Positions 29,161-38,691 of a DNA stretch of 64,000 bases are shown one piece after another. The position numbers and the translations under genes are program-made. Where the stretch lies: contig BCKT01000001.1 of assembly GCA_003116875.1 (NCBI GenBank), positions 945,763-1,009,762 on the forward strand. Reading direction: 5' to 3'. Source of the DNA: Takashimella koratensis (taxonomy: Eukaryota > Basidiomycota > Tremellomycetes > Trichosporonales > Tetragoniomycetaceae). The notes below the pieces were generated by a model. That model did not search any database. It was not told the DNA's origin and was given only the letters and a program-made list of their open reading frames with translations. The number at the start of each line of letters is the position of its first letter. Position 1 is the stretch's first letter.

Positions 29161-29860
29161 TCATGCGCTCTTGTGGTCGTACTTCAACCCCTTGAGCTGA
29201 GCGATCTTCACCTGACTGTCTCTCTCCGCTCGACGCTGCATCTCGACCGCACCGGCCACGAGCTCCGGTAACGCCCACCGAATGATCTCGCCGATACTCG
29301 TGATGCCCTTGCGCCGGACAAAGACGAGCGCCACGGTGAAGAGCACGAGCTGTGCGCCGAGAACAAAGATGTGACGTTTGGCGAGGAATGAGCGCAGAGG
29401 TGGGATTGGGAACCAGTATGGCGTGAGGGAAAAAGGAAGGAGAGCAGCTTGGAGGAAGGGGATAGGCAAGGAGTTGTATAGCGATGGGTTGTCAAGGAAT
29501 CGCAAGAGCTGCATCCCAGTGCTGCAGGGGTTAGGATGGGTGGCGAAGAGGGTATGACTTACATGACGACACCAATGAGGACGAGACCGTCGAGCATGTT
29601 CTGGGCATTCCGCGCGTCCGCCTCGTTCTTGTTAACGATTGCGTCGATCTCGGCGTCTTGTTCTGCGTTGACTTGTCAGCTTTCCAGTTGAATTTGCAGC
29701 TCGCAAGACGTACCCTCATCGCTCAATGGACGGGCTGAAAACCAGCGTTAGTCTGGAATGTGATCCTCTCTCGAAACTACTAAAACTCACTCTCGTCGCC
29801 CTTTGAAAACTCCTTCACCTGCCTCTGCGCCGCTATCCGCTGTCTCGTCTGCCTAGCCAT
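29161..29860 (-). CDS. Small membrane protein of unknown function
   Basis: Exons 29860-29791, 29734-29714, 29662-29563, 29521-29161; 183 aa. All junctions keep phase with GTGAGT, GTACGT and GTAAGT donors. The N-terminus is charged (MARQTRQRIAAQRQVKEF), followed by an acidic linker coded partly by a 21-bp exon. Hydrophobic segments are LDGLVLIGVVITGMQLLRF (about 55-75), a Pro-rich FLQAALLPFSLTPYWFPI stretch, and HIFVLGAQLVLFTVALVFV (about 115-135); a soluble tail ends KYDHKSA. Two or three membrane passes with an internal-membrane location are likely. I do not recognise the family. It is divergently arranged with the proteasome gene, sharing a 409-bp promoter region. Confidence 0.75.
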
Positions 29861-30269
29861 GGTCGTGAAGTAGGTATGAGGTAGAGGTAGTTTATGGATG
29901 GATGTTATCTGCCGGGTGAGGGGTGAGACCACATGGGTCATTTCCATGAGCACACGAGACAACCGGGGCGACGGAGTTTGGGGCATCTCCGTGAGAGTGC
30001 CACATTCAACCTGGGTAGGAGTTGCAACGCGCGTCCCTGTGTCCATCGTCGCTGTCACTGTCGTCGCTTTCACCACCACGTCTCAACCACATCCTCATCC
30101 ACCATCCAACCCTCAGCCCATCCCAAGTCGGCCACACTTACCAAGAGCACCGCTAACAACCTCCCCCAACTGAGAAGACAGCTACCTCGTCGCCAGCGCC
30201 TCTTTCGCTGCTCCAGCCCTTCCAACCAGTCTCCCTCCTTCCCACCCCGCCCCCGTCCACTAGCCCATC
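29861..30269. promoter_or_regulatory. Bidirectional promoter region, membrane protein / proteasome alpha-4
   Basis: 409 bp between two divergent start codons. The right half is CT/CA-rich on the + strand, a normal fungal leader. I looked for the yeast proteasome element GGTGGCAAA and did not see it. Confidence 0.5.
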
Positions 30270-31624
30270 ATGTCCAGATCCTATGACCGAGGTGAGTCAG
30301 CGCTTACACACCTCTGCTCAACTATGCACGCTGACAATCTCCTCAGCCTTGACCGTTTTCTCGCCCGATGGACATGTAAGTCGATCAGCTTGACCTCATC
30401 AACCCTCACGCTTACCCTCCTCCAGCTGTTCCAGGTCGAGTATGCTCTCGAGGCTGTCCGCCGAGGAACTTGCGCTGTAAGTGACTGAAGGTTCAGGGAG
30501 AATGCCGGATTCCCTATGATACGTCCTGTACTGACCCAATCCTTAGGTCGGCGTCCGGGGAAAGTCTTGCGTCGTCCTCGGTGTTGAGAAAAAGTCGGCC
30601 CTCCAGCTGCAAGACCCTCGAACGGTCCGAAAAGTCGCCATGCTCGACGACCACGTTTGCGTCGCTTTTGCAGGTGAGAAAGGATTCCTGACTTCCCTTG
30701 CCTGACTGTGCTTGGTCTGCCTTTTCCGTTTTCAAGAGTACACCCCCGAGAGCCTTACGCTGACACCATCGCTCAGGCCTCACCGCCGACGGCCGTATCC
30801 TTATCGACAAGGCACGGATCGAATGCCAGTCTCATCGCCTGACCGTTGAGGACCCCGTCAGCATCGAGTATATCACTAAGCACGTTGCCGGGATCCAGCA
30901 GGTGAGCTATCCGCAGCGGAAAGAGAAAGAGAGCTCGACTAATCCTTTAACAGAAATACACTCAATCAGGAGGTGTCCGGCCGTTTGGTATCTCCACCCT
31001 CATCATGGGCTTTGACCCCAACGACTCGATTCCTCGCTTGTTCATGACCGAGCCAAGCGGTATTTACTCTGCCTGGAAGGTGGGTTCTACCATTATATGA
31101 GTCTGATTTTTGCCTGGATTCTCAATCCATGCTGACACTTCTCTTAGGCCTGCTCGATTGGTCGCGCAAACAAGACTGTACGCGAGTTCCTCGAGAAGAA
31201 CTTTACCGAGGACTTGAGCCGTGAAGAGTCGATCAAGCTCACTGTCAAGTCGTTGCTCGAAGTTGTTCAGACCGGTGCGAAGAACATTGAGATTGCTGTC
31301 ATGGAAAGCTACGGTGTGATCACCGTGAGTCGGAAATCCAGCCTATGCTCTTCTGCCGTCTTCCTTCCCCTGCCTGGTGAATACATGTTGATTGATCCTC
31401 CTTAGAACCTCGAGCAACCCCAGATCGAGGCGATTGTCGCGCAGATTGAGGCAGAGAAGGAGGCCGAGGCTGAGCGCAAGCGACAGCGCCTCGCCGCGAC
31501 CCAGGCTGGTCAAGCTTCCATGTTTGCCAGCTCGATGTCGGGTGCGGCAACGGGCACAACGACGCCTGCTCCAGGTGGTGCGTCGGGCGCGACTGCCCCC
31601 GGAGAGGAGAGCGGGGTGCAATAG
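30270..31624 (+). CDS. PRE6: 20S proteasome subunit alpha-4
   Basis: Eight exons: 30270-30291, 30347-30375, 30426-30476, 30547-30673, 30777-30901, 30954-31079, 31148-31324, 31406-31624; 291 aa. Alpha-4 (yeast Pre6, human PSMA7) sits in the outer ring of the 20S core. The alpha signature [20 protein letters not shown] begins at residue 4. [37 protein letters not shown] and [13 protein letters not shown] match alpha-4 rather than other alpha subunits. The C-terminus is about 40 residues longer than usual: a Glu/Lys-rich helix followed by an Ala/Gly/Thr/Pro tail. The first two exons are 22 and 29 bp. The RPF/GxS core needed for ring contacts is intact. Confidence 0.95.
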
Positions 31625-32517
31625 AGACTTGCTGGAATCGTGGGCACAAGACAGAGGGTGCAGTACGAGTATGCAGTATCGATGATGATGAAGATACGAG
31701 TACGAGGTAGTCTCGAGAAGAATGCATTTGTACATGGCAGAAGTTGAGAGAGACATTGACGGAGCCTTGGACAGTGCGGATGGCCACGTGATAGGCACGG
31801 GCAGGGGAAATTCAATCAAGCTTTTGGCTGGGGTCGGCCGTGGTAACGCACGGACAGAGTGGATCGAGATCTACGTCGATGGGGCAGGGGATCTGCAAGC
31901 TAGCCAGAGGGAGTGGCGCGATAGAGGTGAGGTTGGTGCTCCTTACGTGTTAGGATATGACGAGGATAGGGCGCTTCTAGCCCTTGGCGAGGTCATGACC
32001 GAGCTGGCCGGTAAGGACCTCGCATGCGCTGCGACAATACCCGAGCAGTAAGCTCCGCTCCGATGTTGATCCAGTACGGGCTCTGACTGGACTCAAGCCA
32101 CCGACCCTGCCGAGGCCGAGCCGGGATGACGGGGTCGAGGGTCGCAGTAGGACTGGTAGTGTACGATTTTAGCATGCAAGGGGCATCACTTGACTAGAGA
32201 CGTCTCAGTTGCTGGCTCGGTCTTATTGTGGGCAGCAGCCAGGGTTGACGTCACTGGTGGATATTTGCCGCTCTACACTCCTTTTAGCAATCGGGGATTA
32301 CATTGTTACCCTGCCTACCCTGCCTACCCTGCCTACCCTCGTCGTCGTCGTCGTCGTCGTCCCACAGAAAGGTAAACTTTTACCTCGACAGTTCTCATCC
32401 ACCACTTCCTCATTCACACTCTCACTCACTCACCACCACCACCGACGACCGCCCACTCGCCACTGCTTCACCGCCACCATCACTCAACACTTCAACCACA
32501 TCCTAACTTGATCCACC
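31625..32517. other. Intergenic stretch with one doubtful small frame
   Basis: Holds the proteasome 3' region and the MARVEL-gene promoter. A + frame at 31722-32051 (109 codons, ATG start) has balanced composition (MHLYMAEVERDIDGALDSAD at its start) but no recognisable domain and would begin within 100 bp of the proteasome stop; I cannot tell whether it is real. Tandem repeats lie at 32311-32361. Confidence 0.35.
32311..32361. repeat. Microsatellites: (CTGCCTACC)3 then (GTC)7
   Basis: Three perfect 9-bp units at 32311-32337 followed by seven GTC units at 32341-32361, about 160 bp before the MARVEL-gene start. Confidence 0.9.
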
Positions 32518-33526
32518 ATGGCCGACACTGTGAGCCACTCCCCAGCCCAGCCCAACCCTCCACCACCCCTTGTCACACGGCGCCTTCGCTAGATCTGCCT
32601 CCGGATCACATTGACAACCGGCATGCTGACTACCCGCTCTAGGCCCCCCACATCCAGCGCGGACACCCCATCTTCTTCGCCCTCCTCTTGGTCTTTGTAA
32701 GTTGCTCTGCTCTACGCCTAGCCACATCATCGAAAACATCGGTGACCAGTCCACCGCTGGATATTGACTGTCTCTAGGCGATCATCGAGGGCAGTATCAC
32801 CGCTTGGCTCGGTAAGTTGGCAGCTTTTGTATCTTCCCCAGCAATGACACAAGCTGACGTCGCTGTCCAGTCTCGCAGTACAACAAGTACGTTCAACCAA
32901 CCACTACCCACTTGACCATTACTCTCCATGACAGCTCCACTGCGTCGATCCCGTTACTGACGTCGACTACAGCAGCGACTCGTATCCCAGCCACTCGATC
33001 CGTGACCGCTTGAAGTTCCTTGTGTGCGTGTCTCAGCTATCGTGTCTGCTAGCGTCAGCTGACCCGTCGCTACAGCTTCGTCTCTTGGTGGACCGTCTTC
33101 TTCACCGCTTGCTACATCGCCGCCTTCCTCCTCGCTTCCGCTTCGTTCATTGCCAGCATTGCCTCTCACGGTATCTGGCTCTTTGTCACGTACGTCCCCT
33201 TCCCTTACCACCTACTCTTCCGGGCTTCTCTCCGATCCCCCTCTCCACCTAGCTTCCGACAATACAACCCGATTTTTTGGCCTCTGTGCTGACTCTACTC
33301 TAGTTGGGTGTTCTGGCTCGCGGGTGCGGCGTCGATCACTTCAGCTCTTGGCGGCGGCAAGCGCTGCTCGGTCGACTCTATCCTCTTCTGCAACCACCTC
33401 GTCGCTGCCGAGGCCTTTGCGTGGATCGAGCTCATCTTGATCACCATCACCTTCATCCTCGTCATTGTCATTGGTGTCGGCGCACTCCGCCGAGGAGACC
33501 GTCTCAGTGGTGGTCTCATCGCCTAA
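32518..33526 (+). CDS. MARVEL-domain-like four-helix membrane protein
   Basis: Seven exons: 32518-32529, 32643-32696, 32778-32811, 32871-32886, 32973-33023, 33076-33189, 33304-33526; 167 aa. Four hydrophobic segments (IFFALLLVFAIIEGSITAWLV; FVSWWTVFFTACYIAAFLLA; HGIWLFVTWVFWLAGAASITSAL; IELILITITFILVIVIGVGAL) give the layout of fungal MARVEL/Nce102-type proteins, which organise plasma-membrane domains; a Cys pair lies in the last extracellular loop (KRCSVDSILFCN). Exons 1 and 4 are only 12 and 16 bp. The acceptor of exon 5 is a tandem CAGCAG, so one Ser more or less is possible. Charged tail RRGDRLSGGLIA. Family assignment rests on topology and overall resemblance. Confidence 0.8.
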
Positions 33527-34387
33527 GCTACTGGACTTGGCTTCCGACAATCCGACGAATCGTAATGACGAGATGTCGGTGAAGGAGGAAGAGAGTGTAC
33601 GAGGGGGAGGATGAAAGCAGAGACAGGAGTGAGGAGTGAGGAGGACGGAGGAGGAAAGAGAGCTGTCGACAATGTGAAGAATGCGAATAATACAAACCAC
33701 CCTTTACTTATAACAAAGAACTAATGCAAACGATGTGCCATAACCTGGTCTAACTCTGATCAACCAGTATATACGGCGTCTTCAACTGTAGTAGCCTCAA
33801 TCCTGCTCTATATGCTGCGCAACTTACATGTCTTGAATGGTTGACTCTCGAACACAGCTGGCCACACCGGGGCCCACCGCGACGCGCCGTACCCACATGC
33901 CAGTTGATACCGCCAAGTTCCGGCCGTCGCCGACATGTCCGAGCGACAATTCTTTCAACCCAGCACTCCGCCATGCATAGAGGCTGCTTTGCCCATGTAG
34001 TGAGGTTCAAGGGGGTTCCAAAAGGAAGGGGGTTCAACAATCTGCTCATCCTCTCGTCTGAATAAGCCAGTCAAGGACGGCTGAAAAGGAGGAACAGATA
34101 GGCAGGCAAGATATTGCTTCACGGTCATCTCAAAGGAGGGCGTACCAACAGAGCCTGCTGCAGATCTTGGTTCAGCAGAGGCCGGGTAACGACGGAAAGG
34201 GGTTTGATGGTCGAACAGGACGGAAAGGAGTGACGGGCAAGGTGGGTGAGTGAATTCAGCCCCCGCTGGGGCAATGTGAAGTGGATGTGGGGGTTAAAAA
34301 GCAGGGGGTGTCCCCTCGTTTCTTCAGAAATTCTCTCTCTCTCTCCTTTTCTCTCACGCCCGCCAAATCCACTCACCGCCACCCGTC
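33527..34387. other. Intergenic stretch before the four-gene tandem array
   Basis: About 860 bp: 3' region of the MARVEL-like gene and promoter of the first array gene. A TA-rich element is at 34294-34300 and a (CT)n tract at about 34330-34345. No gene seen. Confidence 0.5.
34294..34300 (+). promoter_or_regulatory. TATA-like element of array gene 1
   Basis: TTAAAAA flanked by GGGG and GCAGGGGG, 88 bp before the ATG at 34388; a CT-rich leader follows. Confidence 0.4.
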
Positions 34388-35122
34388 ATGCCTCCGGACC
34401 GACAACTTCGGCGTTCCGACACTGCGTCCACCAGCTCATCTACGGCTACTCTCGCTTTCGACCTCGTCAGTACCAAGATTGGGTGGAAGGGCAGCGCCAT
34501 GTTTCTCCGCGGCCATCATTCGGAAACCGACGACGACCCTTTGGAAAACTTCCCATTCGTCCTGGCCGACAAGATCGATGCGACTGTCGAATCATGGACC
34601 GAAACCACAGATGTGGCAACGGTAGCAGACGACATAACGATGATCAGGACTCAATGGAACATCCTCAAAGCCCTCAATTCGAACGTCGACGGACACCATG
34701 ATTCTGTCAGGCAGCATGTGGCTGCGTCCTGTTCGAATGCGATCGTCACCGACCCTGCCAAGTTCTGGGTGAAACTCAAGAACGACACATTCCGTCACGG
34801 AAGTGACTTCAACATCACTCTCAAAGTCCACAAGTCCGAGAAGCTGAAGACGATATTCATCCCGTTTCGACCAGATCTCGAACTCGTGATACCGTGGGAT
34901 GGTTCCGATATCACCGTGGCGTTTCGTTCGGACAGCCAATCGGTCAGGTTCGATACTGGTCCCTCGAACCGAAAGACTTTGCCTTCCAGTTGGCCTGGTC
35001 GCGAGCCGACAATTGATGTTGTCTACCCTAAAGTCGACCCATTCAAACCTGCCCCGTGGGCGGCGGCTAGTCCGAGCGGAGTTGCGATTACTCACTTCCA
35101 TGTTCGCCACTCGGGCGAATGA
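34388..35122 (+). CDS. Intronless array gene 1 (IxW-module protein of unknown function)
   Basis: Single open frame, 244 aa, with no introns although nearly every other gene here has several. No signal peptide or membrane helix. The N-terminal half is mostly helical-looking (DKIDATVESWTETTDVATVA; HHDSVRQHVAASCSNAIV). From about residue 123 a beta-rich module starts (KFWVKLKNDTF) and includes the core LELVIPWDGSDITVAF. The same core pattern, hydrophobic-I-x-W followed about four residues on by I-x-V/I, recurs in the three genes downstream, so I place it as the most diverged member of one family. It differs from the others in a longer, Pro-rich C-terminus. Function unknown; cytosolic by default. 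Confidence 0.8.
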   Translation: MPPDRQLRRSDTASTSSSTATLAFDLVSTKIGWKGSAMFLRGHHSETDDDPLENFPFVLADKIDATVESWTETTDVATVADDITMIRTQWNILKALNSNVDGHHDSVRQHVAASCSNAIVTDPAKFWVKLKNDTFRHGSDFNITLKVHKSEKLKTIFIPFRPDLELVIPWDGSDITVAFRSDSQSVRFDTGPSNRKTLPSSWPGREPTIDVVYPKVDPFKPAPWAAASPSGVAITHFHVRHSGE

Positions 35123-35253
35123 TACTACCAGGTCGAGTCTCGGGTACTTGCATACCTCACCCTGCCCCTTCCTCGCCCTCCTATTTGTGTCCCCTCACCC
35201 TCCATACAGTTCCAATTCATCTTCAATACAATTGCTTCCCCCTTCTGCTCACT

Positions 35254-35290
35254 CAGACTTGTTGACTTGCCCCCAGACTTGTTGACTTGC
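35254..35290. repeat. 17-bp direct repeat, two copies
   Basis: CAGACTTGTTGACTTGC occurs at 35254-35270 and again at 35274-35290, perfect, with 3 bp between; downstream of array gene 1. Confidence 0.9.
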
Positions 35291-35836
35291 TGATGAACGC
35301 TCTCTTCACAAACCTTGTACATCGCAAAAGCCAAGCAGCGCTTATGACTGCCGTGAACGTTCTCCTTGATGGTGATGTCGTCGCCAGTTTTGTTTTAGCA
35401 CGGCCGGGGGAGTCTCGGATATAAGTCTGAGCCGTGTCCAGGGTCAGTGTGACACGCGGATTGCGCTGGAGGGCGATGATGACCCCACCCCCGAGTTCAG
35501 TCCGGAGCCAGCCCCACACTTGGATATACAGGATGGGATAAGGGTGGTGCCACCATTGTCCCCCTTACCGCTGATTGGCGCCGCACCAATGTTTCACCAG
35601 ACTGTCAATCGTGAACGGATAGCGAAGAGTGGCAAAAGGGATCCATGTTGTGAAACATGTAAGCACCGGGGTTGTTCAAGATCAGCCCGCGTCGCCAAAG
35701 GGAGTCATGACAGTGTAGATTGGCAAATGATAACACGTACGCAAGAGGCAAAGGAGGGAATTGATTTCAAATTCATATGCGACATGGAAGGCGTCTCAAA
35801 GGATCAGCAAGGAGGACAAAAAGAGGTTGTTATGAA

Positions 35837-35844
35837 ATAAAAAG
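35837..35844 (+). promoter_or_regulatory. TATA-like element of array gene 2
   Basis: ATAAAAAG, 63 bp before the ATG at 35900. Confidence 0.45.
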
Positions 35845-35899
35845 ACATCCAGGGAGGCAAGTTCAGTTGTGTTTTTTCCGTGATACATTATCGTCGACT

Positions 35900-36610
35900 A
35901 TGACTGAGGTGAACGCAAATCCTACCGCTACTGACGCTCTGAACGAGCTCACCTCACATTACAGCTTCAACGCTGGGGAGTTCCATACTTTCGCGATTGA
36001 ATACAAGGAGAAGAAATCCGACTTGGCTCCCCTTTTGGTCATCGCGTGTGAGAACGTGGCCAGGTTTTATCTCACAAGAGCCATTGAAGCTAATGGCGAA
36101 AGTGATGATTCGATCGCCGACAACAGCAGCCTTGACTTGCGTCACGCACCCGCCAGCAAGCTGTTAAGAGCTTTGAGTAACCCTACCACCCAAGAAGATC
36201 ACCAAGTACTCTCTATTCTTGAGAGAACGTCTAACCTCGCGGCTTCTGAGCCTGTGAGATTTCTCGTCGGCCTGAACGACACATACTGTACCATGGACAA
36301 GTTCATCAATCCAAGCATCATAATCGATAGCAAGTCTGGCGTTAAATCTTTGAGCTTGGTTGTACCTACAAATTCGAAAGTCTCCATTAAATGGGCACCC
36401 ATCGACGCTGAAATCCATGTAAACGCCTCAGGCACCCTTGACCACTCGATTGTCAAAAACACGTCCTGTGTCAGCTCTGAGTATGACCAAAGGTTCAGCA
36501 TTACCACAAACCCCTTCCGCCAATCCCCATCTGGAATAGAAGGATGCGAGATCACTCTTTCGTACGGCCAACAGAATAAAGCTCCCTCTTCACAGAATCG
36601 CGTCACTTAA
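35900..36610 (+). CDS. Intronless array gene 2 (IxW-module protein of unknown function)
   Basis: Single open frame, 236 aa. The frame is open further up to an ATG at 35777, but 35900 is preferred because the neighbour's N-terminus aligns here and the TATA-like box lies between the two ATGs. Residues 11-53 align with residues 5-47 of array gene 3 with 18 of 43 identical by eye (DALNEL / DTLNEL, then SDLAP / SELAP). The C-terminal module reads RFLVGLNDTY-C-TMDKF, SLSLVVP, SKVSIKWAP, AEIHVNASG, and ends with EITLSY. No introns, signal peptide or membrane helix. DNA looks more AT-rich than in ERG7 next door. Function unknown. Confidence 0.85.
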   Translation: MTEVNANPTATDALNELTSHYSFNAGEFHTFAIEYKEKKSDLAPLLVIACENVARFYLTRAIEANGESDDSIADNSSLDLRHAPASKLLRALSNPTTQEDHQVLSILERTSNLAASEPVRFLVGLNDTYCTMDKFINPSIIIDSKSGVKSLSLVVPTNSKVSIKWAPIDAEIHVNASGTLDHSIVKNTSCVSSEYDQRFSITTNPFRQSPSGIEGCEITLSYGQQNKAPSSQNRVT

Positions 36611-37267
36611 GGGTTGATCAGCAATCCTGAACCCTCCTACTCAGCTTTCTTCGAACGCCGAGGTCGCCTTGGTGTCGATGCAATTAGTCCACCATTCAAG
36701 TCTGCGAATCATAGGGCTTTTCTTTCTCGAATTCAGTACAGTTATGCATTGAGCGTAACCTAACCCTTTGCAGCGCGACTCGTTGACATGGAAAAGGTGG
36801 GTCACTACCTAAGTAGAATGATCGCATACGACTCTTGCGCTTGACCCCCCCACCCCAGTGAACAATGAAAGGGAAAGACTCTAGGCTGAAAGAGTCTTGA
36901 CAGCCTCGAATGTTCCCGAGCCTGTTGAGCGTTGCACATCCGGAGTCAATCAGCTCTGATCCCGAACAATGGATCTTTTGCCTACTGTCTCGGAGACAAT
37001 GTTGCCCGTTGTCAAAAGTGAGAAAGAAAGGGATGCTTCGCTTTCTGCAGCGGAGGAAAAAAGGCTCTCCCTTGTTCAAAGAGTTGCAACAACGGACTCC
37101 CACCCAAATGCGCCTGTGAAGAGTTGCGCTGTCTGAAAATGAGAGCGCTGAAAATTTATAAATAGCAGGTCTTGCCTCTGATCTTTCCCTGCTGTTGCTC
37201 TCCTCACTCGCCTACCTACTCACCCATTCCCTCGCGCCAGACTCACAATCAATTGAACATACCACCC
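36611..37267. other. Intergenic stretch between array genes 2 and 3
   Basis: Terminator side of array gene 2 and promoter of gene 3, with a C-rich tract at 36845-36856 and the TATA element at 37155-37164. No gene seen. Confidence 0.5.
37155..37164 (+). promoter_or_regulatory. TATA box of array gene 3
   Basis: TTTATAAATA, 104 bp before the ATG at 37268; followed by a CT-rich leader. Confidence 0.6.
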
Positions 37268-37933
37268 ATGTCTTCCTCTGACACTTTGAACGAACTAGCA
37301 TCTCAATGTCGCGACAATGCTGCTGAGTGTCGCCTCTGGGCTGATCAGTACAAGAAAGACACCTCAGAACTTGCTCCATTCATCTCAGTGATAGCTGATA
37401 ATATTGCAACCGATTGGGATCGCAAGGCTGCGTCCACCGACGGGACAGAAGACAGCTGGCTCGACAAAAACCGAGGGGAGAGCTGGCTGTCGTATGCCAA
37501 ACGCTCTCAAGCTGCAATTGCGGTACGGTTTAATCAACCCCATGAGCAGATCGTTTCTTCCTTTTTCGGCATCAACAGCTCCCTTGCTAGTACAGCCGAC
37601 AAGTTTATTGTCAACCTTGACAGCAAATACTTCACTTTAGACATGTTCAAACATACCATGACTATCAGCCCCGATGCCAAGACCAAGGATATTTCCTTGA
37701 TCTTCGACGAGGGCTCTCTACTCACCATTCGGTGGCACGGACAGATGATACAATACAGGATAGATGAGCAAGGCCGACGTTCTTGGTCCTCTGTATCGCG
37801 CTATGACGATCCCTGCCCCTCCTCCCAGGATTTGAAAGTGTTCACAAGTACAGTTGGAGGTAACGGCTCAGCCGTTCAAGCCAGTATCAAAGTTCATGGG
37901 GTGCACGGCTGGTATCGACCGGTATCACAGTAG
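37268..37933 (+). CDS. Intronless array gene 3 (IxW-module protein of unknown function)
   Basis: Single open frame, 221 aa, starting at the first ATG after a TATA box and CT-rich leader. The N-terminus (SDTLNELASQCRDNAAECRL) is helical-looking and homologous by eye to that of array gene 2. The C-terminal module has KFIVNLDSKYFTLDMF, DISLIFDEGS, LLTIRWHG, and QYRIDEQG. No introns, signal peptide or membrane helix. The module is the same length and spacing as in gene 2 (F-x-V-x-L ... T-x-D-x-F ... S-L ... I-x-W). No catalytic motif is apparent. Function unknown. Confidence 0.85.
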   Translation: MSSSDTLNELASQCRDNAAECRLWADQYKKDTSELAPFISVIADNIATDWDRKAASTDGTEDSWLDKNRGESWLSYAKRSQAAIAVRFNQPHEQIVSSFFGINSSLASTADKFIVNLDSKYFTLDMFKHTMTISPDAKTKDISLIFDEGSLLTIRWHGQMIQYRIDEQGRRSWSSVSRYDDPCPSSQDLKVFTSTVGGNGSAVQASIKVHGVHGWYRPVSQ

Positions 37934-38691
37934 CTTGCTGTCTTACACAGGCCGCTTCTCACTTGTTGCTGGGGCCGATCCCATGCCAAGGTGATCTCTG
38001 CTACTGCTTCTCAGATGTAGGCTTTCATGCAAATGATTTCGTATTTGTTTCTGAGCATTAGTCTTCACGGGTCGATCATGAACATGGAGCTGCACATCCG
38101 CTCCTTGACCTCCAACCCACGTTGACGTCAGCTACCCACGGCTATAGCTTGAGGGATCTGTTCCCACCCGACGCTCCTAACGTATGTTGACATGAAAGGA
38201 AAGGCATCTACAGCAATTGTTCAAGTCATCTTGAAAGCGTGTGAAAATCTTGTCCCACGCCCAGGTTTGTCACTGGCTGAAAAAACCTTTCGTCAAACAG
38301 CATTTGTCGCCATCGTACGCCCATCCGTTGTGCGCCAACGTATGATCTCATCTCCATTGACAGACATCCTTTTGTCTGATGCCGTGAGAAATTTGCATGC
38401 ACCTCCGACAGTCTGAATGATTTGCAATGTGAAAGGAAAAGCAAAAGTTATCAAAGGTTGATCATCGGTCGATGTGCACGTCATGTGAAAACGGCAATGC
38501 GTGCTCTGGTCTGCGCCCGGTTGTCGTCCGCATGACAAGTATAAGCGAGGCAAAAGGGTGAAGTCAGAGCAAAAGGAGATGGGCCGCTGAATAAGAAACC
38601 GGACAATGGGTGGAAGTGCAACGGCGGTATATAAGCAGATGCTTACGGAAGGGGTTGAGATTTCCTGCTCAACGAATCCAATCCCTCAGTT
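37934..38691. other. Intergenic stretch between array genes 3 and 4
   Basis: About 760 bp with the TATA box of gene 4 at 38628-38635. Short frames on both strands (for example 38192-38416) have no features of a gene. Confidence 0.5.
38628..38635 (+). promoter_or_regulatory. TATA box of array gene 4
   Basis: TATATAAG, 64 bp before the ATG at 38692. Confidence 0.6.

Larger units (their letters stand above)
35123..35899. other. Intergenic stretch between array genes 1 and 2
   Basis: Holds a 17-bp near-tandem repeat (35254-35290), a 16-bp inverted repeat CATGTT-GTGA-AACATG at 35644-35659 (a possible protein-binding palindrome) and a TATA-like element at 35837-35844. Confidence 0.5.

Noticed and set aside
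35777..35899. Earlier in-frame ATG for array gene 2
   Set aside because: The extra 41 residues are absent from the homologous gene 3 and the TATA-like box lies inside this stretch.
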